From an uncultured Holophagales bacterium (GTDB lineage Bacteria > Acidobacteriota > Thermoanaerobaculia > UBA5066), in contig CALBDV010000410.1 in assembly GCA_937927565.1 (NCBI GenBank), positions 1-31,494 of the forward strand: 31,494 nucleotides of DNA. Direction: 5' to 3'. Each line of letters opens with the position of its first letter. Positions within the stretch are counted from its first letter, which is position 1. Both the position numbers and the translations under genes were made by a program. The notes beneath the pieces are model-generated. The model was not told the origin of the DNA. It ran no database searches and worked only from the letters and a program-made list of their open reading frames with translations. Below, in pieces: positions 26,501 to 31,494 of the stretch.

Positions 26501-26986
26501 CGCCGCTGTCGTCGTCCCGGTGCCGGCGCCGATCTCGATGATGCAGACTTTCCGCTCCGGGTCGCCCTCGAGCTCCCGCTCGATCACGTCGCCCAACGCC
26601 GCGGCGAGCGCCTCGTTGTACACCGCTCCTTCGAGGTGGAGGGCCGCCACGAGCTCCTCCGGAAGCCGGCCGCCGGCGAGCACCTCCGGCAGCGCCCCGA
26701 GGCAGGCCTTCAGCAGCGGCTGCGACGGACACAGGTCGTCCCACGTGCCGAACAGCTCCTCCAGCGGTCTGACGTCGCGCCGGAAGCGGAGGTCCGTGTC
26801 CAGGAAGCCCAGTCCCTGCAGACGGGGAATCGCCCCTTCGAGCCAGCGCTCCCGACCGGAAACCGGTCGGTTCCCGTTGCCGAGCACACCCGTCGCCCTC
26901 AAGCTCGACGCGAGAATCTCCGCCACCCGCTCCGTCAACACCGAGCTCGCCGGTTCGCCTCTCAGCGCGGCAATCGTGTACGCCAT
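14459..26986 (-). CDS. trans-AT polyketide synthase: cMT-ACP-KS-ACP-KS-DH-KR-cMT-ACP-ACP-KS-DH0-ACP
   Basis: 4175 residues; the ATG at 26986 has a strong Shine-Dalgarno (AGGAGA) 9 nt upstream. Approximate domains: cMT 20-335 (IIEIGAGTG near 149); ACP (Ser401); KS 494-914 (Cys660, His795, His835); ACP (Ser1148); KS 1232-1668 (Cys1401, His1536, His1583); DH 1836-2085 (His1869 in DHRVAGQSVLP, Asp2035 in HPAMMDGAIQ); KR 2120-2600 (GGAGGVG, Ser2479, Tyr2492); cMT 2640-2955; tandem ACPs (Ser3010, Ser3119); KS 3215-3629 (Cys3377, His3512, His3552); degenerate DH-like region 3815-4003; ACP (Ser4067); acidic docking tail. No AT is present. The opening cMT-ACP completes the module begun by the upstream protein. 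The cMTs should put alpha-methyl groups on the chain from SAM. The protein feeds the NRPS encoded next. Order and residues are read from the sequence; product chemistry is inferred. Confidence 0.95.
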   Translation of the reverse strand: MAYTIAALRGEPASSVLTERVAEILASSLRATGVLGNGNRPVSGRERWLEGAIPRLQGLGFLDTDLRFRRDVRPLEELFGTWDDLCPSQPLLKACLGALPEVLAGGRLPEELVAALHLEGAVYNEALAAALGDVIERELEGDPERKVCIIEIGAGTGTTTAALLPVLERYAVEEYCFTDRSAEWLPHAETEFRPQYPALRTALLDVSRPLGSQAVATDRYDVAIAANVFWTTANVREALRNTKAVLKNGGVLLLDEMSTWSLFDHVSLGLLEEYWQYEDAAVRQCGSPVVAHERWREILAMEGFECTVFPAAEADRAGRQVLAAVSDGWARQQVVNVTEATQDRREAPQPVATARVPAEAAEQRTSGYARQVVAAKLADALRMNPNAIRHDAPFAGYGVDSIIGVNLVRNISEALAIDLEPTSLFEYSTVEDLARYIGRRWHDQLTKQVSWPPAETGDRGAAPGAEPVEAEPLIGMTRFGGGRSGAEVRPTPSGPGPIAVIGMSGRFAECDSLDAFWQSVVAGKCMVKEVTRWRPEDCVMADARDGGFCSAGSFIDAIDQFDPAFFGISELEATYMDPQQRLFLEEAWRALEDAGYATTQAGEKQCGVYVGCGSSKYDRLHPREIPPAHVFWGNSSAITPARIAYSLNLQGPAIAVDTACSSSLVAIHLACQGLWSEETEMAVAGGVFLNATAGFFQVANRARMLSPDGKCYSFDARANGFVPGEGVGVLVLKRLKDAVAAGDAIHGVIAASGINQDGRSNGLTAPNGRAQERLERAVYDRFRIDPATIQVVEAHGTGSLLGDSVEHAALTRAFREYTDRKQFCALGTVKTNIGHASAASGVAGALKVLLSMKHGVVPPSLHFEKGNPTIDFESSPFYVNTAPKEWSVGGGEVRRAAISSFGFGGTNAHLVLDGPPTGSRTDDTAPAYLIVASARSGERLRCHARNLLDHIKATPSLSLTDLSFSLMMGRTHFDHRLACLAGSLTELVRVLSEWLDAGDGTNVFVGEAREGQAREKVSLRKFGNHCIESCSGARDAVEYRENLATVAELYVQGYGLEFGALYPGGARRIPLPTYPFDRKSYWIDGEPGPDERPAEEEMEIVPAPAAERRVEEEGGLESDLALIASGVLSVEPSRIAPHRVLQDLGFDSIGLTKLATAISERYQVDVTPVAFFDYPTIHEIAGYLLGKFGGALRTVSSGARDVAPPAGPGPKPARARSSAVKRPAADGGVREPVVIVGMAGVMPQSDDLDELWSHLESSRNLITPIPRDRWNWEEGFGDPRKDVNKYNTKWGGFMRAVDRFDPRFFSISPREAVMMDPQQRIFLETAWKAVEDAGQKASELSGTRCGVFAAAGNNDYKEILRNVEGGLDGYSASGNTNSVLANRISFLLNLRGPSECIDTACSSALIALHRAVLAIQADECEVAIVGGVNALVSPEPYIAFSKAGLLSPDGQCKTFDKRANGFVRAEGAGAVFVKRLSAAERDGNHIYAVVRSTAANHGGRVPTLGAPSSSGQVALLLDAYGKGGVDPATVGYIECHGTGTALGDPVETEALTTAFAELYRRRGRAVPGTAHCGLASIKTNIGHLENAAGIAGLLKALLAIRHRALPASLNFETLNPYVKLANSPFYIIDKLTPWVAPTGTNGAPGPRCAGVSSFGFGGANAHVVLEEYVPKSRAETVRPHGPQLIVLSAKNEERLKEYARSMAAYLRRTSVELEDLAFTLQTGRDEMPERVAFVANSTEEAGRTLERFAAGERDGVFHANARRAGPAGASVIRCEADPAKCAELWTSGGKMDWGALHPHGSPKRISLPTYPFARERHWAVTAVEAGKDLPGGRDAVAALHPMVHRNVSTLDEQKFSSRFSGREFFLGDHRVAGQSVLPAVGYLEMVRAAGELAGLPRVSVIRNVTWQRPLVVGEGGEEVEVTLAPENDDVKVAVRTTANGRSTVHCTGKLVRVASQGAPEVLDVAAIRARCTRQTLSGPDLYGPVLAGSGLELRRSFQVVQSIHASDSEALGALEIPEHLKRETDRFYLHPAMMDGAIQTFVGLVKKEDDEPLPLTLPFSMGEVRIFASLERLRFAYVKVTDSRKLDVEMLDARGAVLVSVRDFVLRPAQDASRPAAPGPRAARPTGAPREEEAAASVHVLAPVWNPVRPDAGTAAGPPGSGELALVGNAEQLEWLRASVPAARMLPPDEADAKGAGEQLVWIAPDVTDGPGSRWDLRVIERQEEGALALFGMVKALLKAGHGTKALKWTIVTRNTQRVRAGDAIQPVHAGIAGLIGSLAKEYPRWDLRLLDVDSLSSVTARECLSLPFEKLGNPYAHRAGEWFTQSLARVEALPVARPLYRENGVYVVIGGAGGVGEVWSRFMIERHHAKIVWIGRRPVDATIEAKLGALARLGPAPQYVAADATDAAALDRARDLVVQRCGPISGVVHSAIVLQDQSIARMSEQAFRTTLAAKVDVSVNMDRVFGEQPLDFMLFFSSLISFVKTPGQSNYSAGCTFKDAFAHRLQKERPFPVKVMNWGYWGSVGVVADEEYNKRMARLGTASIEPDEAMTSLQAFVDSELRQVAVVKLREGAATPLVLAETISCEPEAGPGILPALRVEPRSTAPLEAEAPSPDLMELVGGIMAASIAAGGWRVSAAPYLERWLKSSLDYLDERGADRATRPLEELWAAWSAARPSWLVSENRGAYVELIETCLRALPDILSGRRRPTDVMFPSSSMRLVEPIYKGNAQADYFNGALGQTLSACLDEWVRGDRDRPIRIIEIGAGTGGTTAGLLPMLRQYPIAEYCYTDLSKAFLMHAEKAYRAQLPALVTAIFDVSRPPASQAIRTGRYDIAIAANVLHATRNIRETLRNAKALLRRQGVLLLNELSTWNLLAHVTFGLLEGWWLYEDDALRLPGTPGVPTETWRAVLEEEGFDSVLFAAPDAHRFGQQIIAASSNGWVRQRVVREAAAASQSAGDAGRAETVVTGSGPADGGEVRRIIRDALAEALKLEVTTIRDDEPFADYGVDSIIGVNLVSTISEKLQIELETATLFEYTTVEQLSEHIASTHRNAVAVQGRPEKGRPAEPPSPPARRPGPPDPAGAGDVRDVVREALAEALKLDRATIRDDEAFAEYGVDSIIGVNLVATISERLRIELETSALFEFSTVEQLANHIQSQFGQRLGEGRGAEVAPRAPEPAEEEVPRTHRFAHRPPIVEVERQSDEEGSEGGEVGPERIAIIGMSGRFAESESLEEFWRNLVDGRDLVKTVSRWKASDCVVPGHGGSYCTDGSFVESIDRFDPAFFRIGSEEAVCMDPQQRLFLEESWKALEDAGYAGRAVREKECGVYVGCLSSRYLEMLGPDRPAYALWGTAESVIPTRIAYYLDLRGPAIAIDTACSSSLVAIHLACQALWTRETEMALAGGVFLQPTVGFYRMANGAGMLSPDGRCFSFDARANGYVPGEGVGVVVMKRLRDALRDGDHVYGVIAGTAINQDGSSNGLIAPNARAQERLERAVYDRFQINPETIQFVEAHGSGTLLGDSIEVGALTRAFRRYTERTQFCAIGTLKTNLGHTVTAAGVAGVMKVLLGMKHRLIPPTLHLRNPNPGIALESGPFYVNTDVRDWTVEDGAPRRAAVSSFGFNGTNAHMVLEEAPVRPRIRVEAPGYLLVLSARTREQLRRQVGNLVERLQQERGLEMNDVAFTLVVGRMHLKHRIACVAHDQEDAVRLFSQWLAAGEGARVWSAEVQDGRMREHASLAKLGNRAIQECRSAAGPEYLEQLGAIADLHVQGYALELEALFAAGSRRVPLPTYPFADERFWVDGKDASPRTPAVEVSSRLRPSLQRESSIAGRRSYRSRLASPESFEGACLEMVRAALVDGALVSEGSAIELQDVVWGDALTGSDVTIALTPGEDRVSYEIAGDGGPLCRGQVAFVARAAAAPLSDAQPLARLTAGEGEGDGATPPEFLNAVLRAAGAGGTVRSIGRLLLLSPCRGTMSLQARRTESGIDLDVVDADGNPSVLMRGVTFRRNEALQPRWSFSREPSGSAVAMGAPEKAALYVRQEVAIQLGTPVTAVPTDLSFFDLGMSSLGMANLVQNICALIAADFAPSLVFEHRDIDSLASYLASTYAPALDEIVVAPADGQPLAGSPETRAERRTPNAQSAGPGIATGKSSEEFLDAVWRKEGSVEDGYEKVTI
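14978..15544 (-). other. Degenerate DH-like region in the last PKS module
   Basis: Between KS3 and the last ACP, residues 3815-4003 keep DH landmarks (LEMVRAAL after the missing catalytic loop; SVLMRGVTF at the end). The segment that should carry His and the Gly/Pro motif is absent, and the HPxxxD position reads PPEFLN, so Asp is replaced by Asn. It is probably structural only. Confidence 0.7.
17492..18049 (-). other. Tandem ACP pair in the second PKS
   Basis: Two carrier domains with GVDSIIGVNLV motifs (Ser3010 and Ser3119) lie 109 residues apart with a Pro/Arg-rich linker between them. They are nearly identical over the serine helix and the following 30 residues, which points to a recent tandem duplication. 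Tandem ACPs usually raise flux through a module. Confidence 0.9.
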
Positions 26987-26995
26987 CAATGGACT

Positions 26996-27001
26996 TCTCC
27001 T
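26996..27001 (-). promoter_or_regulatory. Ribosome binding site deciding the second PKS start
   Basis: On the minus strand AGGAGA lies 9 nt before the ATG at 26986. It favours this start over an in-frame GTG 48 nt further upstream, and supports independent initiation after the TGA of the preceding PKS frame. Confidence 0.75.
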
Positions 27002-27078
27002 GGGGGCCGCCCTCTCGTTGGCACGCCTGCGCACGGGGCGCGCCGCCCGCGGGGACTCCCGGTCGCCGACGTGCCTGT

Positions 27079-27096
27079 CGCCGTCCCCGGACGGCG
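27079..27096. repeat. 8-bp inverted repeat between the two split PKS frames
   Basis: CGCCGTCC and GGACGGCG are separated by two bases, about 75-95 nt after the TGA that ends the right-edge PKS. With a closed loop it would be a 7-bp stem and 4-nt loop. No T-run follows on the minus strand, so termination is not implied. Confidence 0.5.
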
Positions 27097-27172
27097 TACC
27101 GGACCGTCTTTGCCCGGGCTCTCCGCGGCCCTGCCTCGGGGGCCCTTTCTCGGGCTCAGGAATGGAGTGCCG

Positions 27173-30100
27173 TCAGGCCGACGCCTCTCCGGCGAGCACC
27201 GCCGGCGGTCTGGGGCTTCCTCTCCGCGCCGCTCGCGCGTGGTAGGCAACCGCTTCCTTCAGATCGAGAGCCGCGGTCGCGCGATCGCCGTACGTCTTGA
27301 GGAACGCAAGCTGATGCAGATCCGATCCGATCAGCTCCTGGAGCGCCTTCATTCCCTCGCCCGGCTCGATCGAGCCGAAGCCGGCGCTCCGCATGATCCG
27401 GTTGTGGGCCTCGTCGGACACCACGCCCACGCTGCCCCAGTACCCCCAGTTCATGATCTTCACGCGACACCGCCGACGCTTCCGCAGCCAGTGCGCGAAC
27501 GCGTCAGCGAACGAGCACCCGGCCGCGTAGTTCGCCTGCCCCGGCGTCTTGAGGAAGGACACGATCGAGGAGAAGAAGAGGACGAAGTCCAGCGCGTCCT
27601 CGCCAAACGTGCCGTCCATGTTCACCGTCGCGTCGGTCTTCGCCGCCAGGCTCTCTCGGAACGCCGCCTCGTCCATGCGAGCGAGGCTCTGATCGCGCAG
27701 CACCACCGCGGAATGAACGACGCCGTGAATGGCCGGATACAGATTCCGGATCGTCTCCCGCGCACGCTCCAGCGAGGAACGGTCCGCCGCATCGGCGGTG
27801 ACGTACAGCGGCGCCGGGCCGAGCTCCGAGAGCCTCGTGATTTTCGCGTCGATCCTCGCGTCGTAGTCCCGTCTTCCGATCCACACGACGTTCGCCCGGT
27901 ATCTCTCGATGACGTGCCGTGTCCACGCTTCGCCGAGGCCGCCGGCGCCGCCGATCACCACGTACACGCCGCCTTGCCGATATGCCGGCTCCGCCGCCGG
28001 CGGCGACGTCATCCGCGCCAGCGTCTGCCGGAACCACTCACCCCGTCGGTGCGCCAGCGCGTCGCCGCGCGGATCGAACGCCGAGGCCAGACACTCCCGT
28101 GCCGGGCTTGCCTCGAGCGACTCGATGTCCACCGCGCGGAGCTTCCAATGCGGATACTCCTTTGCGAGACTGCCCACGAAGCCCGCGATTCCGGCGTGCG
28201 CCGGCTGAACCTCGTCGTACGGCGTCACGCCCTGCGTTCTCTCGGTCACGATGGTCCACTTGAGCGTCTTCGTGCCGTATCCGATCCGCAGGAGCTCCTT
28301 GACGATCCGGAACAGCGCCAGGAGCCCTCGCTCTTGCTGCGCGGCCCAGGACTCCTCGCTCGCCTCCGGCGCGAACCAGACCAGCTCCTCGAACCCCCCC
28401 GTGAGCGCCTCCGGGACATCCCTCGCATCGACGAGCCGGGCGTTCGGCCGCTCCGTCCGAAGCCATTCGCACTGCGCGGGACTCCCGCTCAGCAGGACGG
28501 TGCTCGTCGTCGCGGGGGCCCGCGCGCCCTCCTGGCGCACCAGACTCCACACCGGGACCAGCCTCTCCAGCTCCACCCGTTCGTCCGCGGCCTTCGGCGT
28601 CTCCGCGACCCGCGCGACGGCCGGCCGCAGCGACTTCGTGGAGAAGTCGTTCAGCCTCACGAGGACCTGGCCGTTCCCGTCCAGGAGGTGGAACGTCACC
28701 TTCTGGCCATTCACGCCCACGTTCGGATCGAGACGCCACGTCGCGTAGCCGTAGCGCAGGTCACGCAGGGAGCCCAGGATCCGCACCTCCCGCACCGCGT
28801 ACGGCAGGCCCAACTCGGCATCCATGCCGTTCGTCCTCAGCAGACCGATCGCCGTATGGAGCGCGCCGTCCATCAACGACGGATGCAGCCAGAACTGATC
28901 CGCCTCGCTCTTCAGGTGCTCCGGCAAGACCAGGACTGCGAGGGCCTCGTTCTCGTTTCCCGAGATGCTCTCCACGATCTGGAAGCTCCGGCCGAGGTTG
29001 AGTCCGCCGGCGCTCAGAAACGGATACAGCTCCCGGCGGGTCACGACCTCCGCCTTGCAGCGATCGCGGATTCCGACGATGTCGAGACGCTCCGACTCCT
29101 CCTTCGGCCCCGCATACTCCAGTTGACCTCTGCAATGCGTCACCTTGCCGGTGCGAACGGCGAAGTCGACCTCCTTCCGGCCCGGCGTGAGGGTGATCTC
29201 GGCCGTCTTCGCGTCGCCGCCCACGATCAGGGGGCTTTCCCACGTGAGATTCCGGATCGCTCGCACCGGCCGGCCCGCCGCCATCTCCCCCGCGCTTCGC
29301 GCCATCTCGAGATAGGCGACTCCCGGAAGGGTCTTCTGCGATCCGACGACGTGATCGGCCAGGTAGAACTCGGCTCCGGAGAATCGCGTCGAGAATCTCT
29401 GCTCCACGAACGTCGAGGTATTGACGTGGACCAGGGGATGAAGTCTCGCCGCCGCGGTCGCCGCCCTTCGCTCGCTCCCCTCGAACCAGTAACGCTCCCG
29501 TGCAAAGGGATAGGTCGGCGCCGGGACGCGGCGAGGCACGCCCGCGTCGTGGAGCAGGCGCCAGTCGATCTTCTCGCCCGTGACCCAGAGTTCCGCGAGG
29601 CGCGAGAGATCCCGCCTCTCGGCCGCGCCGTGAACGGCGCGCTCGTCGACGGACTCGCCCGTACTCCTCAGGCCGACGCACCCGTGATGGACCTCGCCCG
29701 CCGGCACACCCGCGAGGAAGCCCCGGAGCTTCTGTCTCAGGTCGTCGCCGTCGCGCACTACCAGGGCAAGCCGTTCCGGCATCTCGTCGCGTCCGACCTG
29801 CAGCGTGTACGCGAGGTCGCTCAGCTCGCCGTCCTTCTCGTCGAGATGAGCGAGCAGCGCCTCGGCGTAGTCCCTGAGGCGGTCCGCGTTCTTCGCCGAC
29901 AGCACGATCAGCTGCGGCGCCGACGGCAGAGGCCCCCGTGCGGCGGGAATGTGCTCCTCGAACACCACGTGCGCGTTCGCGCCGCCGAACCCGAATGAGC
30001 TGACACCGGCGCGCCGGGGCAGCGGCACGCCTCGCGCGTCGACCGGCCGGTCCCAGGGCGTGAGCTCGCGCGCGATGAAGAACGGCGTCCCCTCCAGCCT

Positions 30101-31494
30101 GATGTACGGATTGACCTCCTTCAGATGAACGTTGGCCGGAATGCTCGCGTGCTTGATGGCGAGCAGAGTCTTGAGGATTCCCGCGATCCCGGCGGCGGTT
30201 TCGAGATGCCCGATGTTCGTCTTGACCGAGCTCAGGCCGACGTGGGGCCTGGCCGGCGGCGGACTGCCGTGGCGCCTGTACAGCTCCGAGAACGCCTTCG
30301 TGAGAGCCTGCACCTCGATCGGATCGCCGAGACTCGTCCCCGTGCCGTGGCACTCGATGAAGCCGACGGTCGCGGGGTCGATCTCCGCCTTCTCGTACGC
30401 CTCGATGAGGAGCTCGGTCTGGGCCGCCGGGTTCGGCGCCGTCATGGCCGTCACGCGGCCGCCGTGGTTCTCCGCCGTCGCCTTGACCACCGCGTAGACG
30501 TGATCGCCGTCCGCCAGGGCCGTCGCGAGGGACTTGAGGAAGATGACACCGCAACCCTCTCCGCGCACGTAGCCGTTGGCACTCTTGTCGAAGGTCTTGC
30601 ACTTGCCGTCGGGACTCAGCATCCCGGCGGAGCTGAACGAGATGAACGCGGCCGGCGTGAGCATCACCTGGACGCCCCCGACGATCGCCATCTCGCAGCT
30701 TCCCGTGTGGATCGACTCGAGCGCGCGGTGCAGCGCCACGAGGGAGCTGGAGCACGCCGTATCCAGAGGTGCGCTCGGGCCGCGAAGGCCGAGGAGGAAG
30801 GAGACGCGATTCGCCAGCACCGAGTGCGAGTTCCCCGAAGCGCTGTAGCCGTCGAGAACCGCACCGCTCGTGTTCATCACGTCGATGTAGTCGTTCGTGG
30901 CGACCCCCACGAACACACCGGTCTTCGTTCCCGCGAGGTCCGAGACCTTGTGCCCGGAGTCCTCGACCGCCTTCCAGACGTGCTCCAGGAAGATCCGCTG
31001 CTGCGGATCCATCATCTGCGCTTCCCGCGGCGACATGCCGAAGAACAGCGGGTCGAACTTGTCGATCTCCCGCATGAACGCACCCCACCGGGCGTTCGTC
31101 TTGTTCGGCTCCCTGAGCGGATCGCCGTAGTAGTCCTCCCAGCGCCACCGGTCCGCCGGGATGAGCGTCACGAGGTCCTTCGCCGCCTCGAGGTTCTCCC
31201 AGAATTCATCGAGGTCCTCGGACTGCGGCATCACGCCGCTCATGCCGACGACGGCGACCGGCCGCTCGACGAAGCGGCGCTCCAGCGAGTGACCGAGCTC
31301 CGTCCCGTCGACGGAGGGCACCCAGCGCTTCCCGGCCTCCGGGATCGCCGGCTGCGCGCGCTCCCTCTCCGCGAGCGGCGCCGGCCCCGCCGCGGCGACG
31401 CCGCGGCGCGCCCGAAGGAGATCCGCTCCCCGCTCGTCGGCCAGGTGCTTCGCGATCTCCTGGATCGACGGATGATCGAAGAACAGAACCGGCG
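27173..31494 (-). CDS. trans-AT polyketide synthase, 5'-partial: (ACP)-KS-DH-KR
   Basis: The frame is open from the right edge; 1439 residues are visible and the true start lies outside. The first residues (FFDHPSIQEIAKHL) are the last helices of an ACP whose serine is off the window. Next comes a KS (about 31266-29955) with active cysteine in DTACSSS (codon 30754-30752) and both histidines (ECHGTGT, TNIGHLE). A KS linker ending in PTYPFARERYW follows directly, with no AT, which is the trans-AT hallmark. The DH (about 29447-28640) has DHVVGSQKTLP and HPSLMDGALH. The KR (about 28560-27290) has GGAGGLG, an FFSS serine and ANYAAG tyrosine; LRDQ keeps the second Asp of the LDD motif, suggesting a B-type KR. 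The protein ends just after the KR, with no cMT or ACP; those lie at the start of the next gene. It extends and modifies an ACP-bound chain in the cytoplasm. The stop is TGA. Confidence 0.93.
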   Translation of the reverse strand, partial: PVLFFDHPSIQEIAKHLADERGADLLRARRGVAAAGPAPLAERERAQPAIPEAGKRWVPSVDGTELGHSLERRFVERPVAVVGMSGVMPQSEDLDEFWENLEAAKDLVTLIPADRWRWEDYYGDPLREPNKTNARWGAFMREIDKFDPLFFGMSPREAQMMDPQQRIFLEHVWKAVEDSGHKVSDLAGTKTGVFVGVATNDYIDVMNTSGAVLDGYSASGNSHSVLANRVSFLLGLRGPSAPLDTACSSSLVALHRALESIHTGSCEMAIVGGVQVMLTPAAFISFSSAGMLSPDGKCKTFDKSANGYVRGEGCGVIFLKSLATALADGDHVYAVVKATAENHGGRVTAMTAPNPAAQTELLIEAYEKAEIDPATVGFIECHGTGTSLGDPIEVQALTKAFSELYRRHGSPPPARPHVGLSSVKTNIGHLETAAGIAGILKTLLAIKHASIPANVHLKEVNPYIRLEGTPFFIARELTPWDRPVDARGVPLPRRAGVSSFGFGGANAHVVFEEHIPAARGPLPSAPQLIVLSAKNADRLRDYAEALLAHLDEKDGELSDLAYTLQVGRDEMPERLALVVRDGDDLRQKLRGFLAGVPAGEVHHGCVGLRSTGESVDERAVHGAAERRDLSRLAELWVTGEKIDWRLLHDAGVPRRVPAPTYPFARERYWFEGSERRAATAAARLHPLVHVNTSTFVEQRFSTRFSGAEFYLADHVVGSQKTLPGVAYLEMARSAGEMAAGRPVRAIRNLTWESPLIVGGDAKTAEITLTPGRKEVDFAVRTGKVTHCRGQLEYAGPKEESERLDIVGIRDRCKAEVVTRRELYPFLSAGGLNLGRSFQIVESISGNENEALAVLVLPEHLKSEADQFWLHPSLMDGALHTAIGLLRTNGMDAELGLPYAVREVRILGSLRDLRYGYATWRLDPNVGVNGQKVTFHLLDGNGQVLVRLNDFSTKSLRPAVARVAETPKAADERVELERLVPVWSLVRQEGARAPATTSTVLLSGSPAQCEWLRTERPNARLVDARDVPEALTGGFEELVWFAPEASEESWAAQQERGLLALFRIVKELLRIGYGTKTLKWTIVTERTQGVTPYDEVQPAHAGIAGFVGSLAKEYPHWKLRAVDIESLEASPARECLASAFDPRGDALAHRRGEWFRQTLARMTSPPAAEPAYRQGGVYVVIGGAGGLGEAWTRHVIERYRANVVWIGRRDYDARIDAKITRLSELGPAPLYVTADAADRSSLERARETIRNLYPAIHGVVHSAVVLRDQSLARMDEAAFRESLAAKTDATVNMDGTFGEDALDFVLFFSSIVSFLKTPGQANYAAGCSFADAFAHWLRKRRRCRVKIMNWGYWGSVGVVSDEAHNRIMRSAGFGSIEPGEGMKALQELIGSDLHQLAFLKTYGDRATAALDLKEAVAYHARAARRGSPRPPAVLAGEASA

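Noticed and set aside
14459..26986. Non-elongating KS domains in the second PKS
   Set aside because: All three KSs keep the Cys and both His residues; HGSGT in KS3 keeps the catalytic His.
26987..27034. An earlier GTG start (27034) for the second PKS
   Set aside because: It would add 16 Arg-rich residues; the ATG at 26986 has the ribosome site at the right distance.
24602..29998. A plus-strand open frame of 1798 codons across both PKS genes and their gap
   Set aside because: Antisense shadow; composition dominated by Arg, with no family features.
1..31494. CRISPR arrays, tRNA or rRNA genes, insertion sequences
   Set aside because: No spaced direct repeats, cloverleaf-like segments, transposase motifs or terminal repeats were seen; the repeated DNA present comes from homologous PKS and NRPS domains.

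Overview
The window is GC-rich DNA (roughly two thirds G+C by eye) packed with very large genes, all on the minus strand. Together they form part of a hybrid trans-AT polyketide synthase / non-ribosomal peptide synthetase (PKS-NRPS) cluster. None of the four ketosynthase (KS) domains of the two upstream PKS proteins, nor the KS of the left-edge protein, is followed by an acyltransferase (AT) domain. The assembly line must therefore be fed by a free-standing AT encoded outside the window. The long proteins, high GC and domain types fit a GC-rich secondary-metabolite producer such as a myxobacterium, an acidobacterium or an uncultured relative; the sequence does not fix the taxon.

Layout in the direction of transcription (right to left): (1) 31494-27173, a PKS open at its 5' end: end of an acyl carrier protein (ACP), then KS-DH-KR. 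(2) 26986-14459, a 4175-residue PKS: cMT-ACP | KS-ACP | KS-DH-KR-cMT-ACP-ACP | KS-DH-like(degenerate)-ACP, plus a C-terminal docking tail. (3) 14302-6965, a 2445-residue NRPS: docking-C-A-PCP-C-A-PCP-TE, with specificity codes read as alanine-like then valine-like. (4) 6912-6202, a membrane-anchored START-domain protein. (5) 6201-5714, a 488-base gap rich in inverted repeats. (6) 5713 to beyond the left edge, a chain-initiating PKS: pseudo-methyltransferase/adaptor-GNAT-ACP-KS-DH-KR...

How the parts fit: the left-edge protein probably starts the chain (decarboxylative acetyl loading by its GNAT domain) although it is encoded last. Its product would pass through further modules outside the window, reach the PKS at the right edge, gain alpha-methylated and dehydrated units in the two KS-DH-KR-cMT modules, pass the two KS-ACP type modules, and receive Ala and Val before the thioesterase releases it. 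The predicted terminus is polyketide-Ala-Val, as acid or macrocycle.

The most unusual points are: a PKS module divided between KR and cMT, where a single in-frame TGA is the only stop between the two proteins; an apparent duplication of a whole bimodule; a last module with a dead DH remnant; a DH in the initiation protein with five extra residues inside its catalytic motif; a starter protein encoded downstream of the terminating thioesterase; and a START lipid-binding protein between them.
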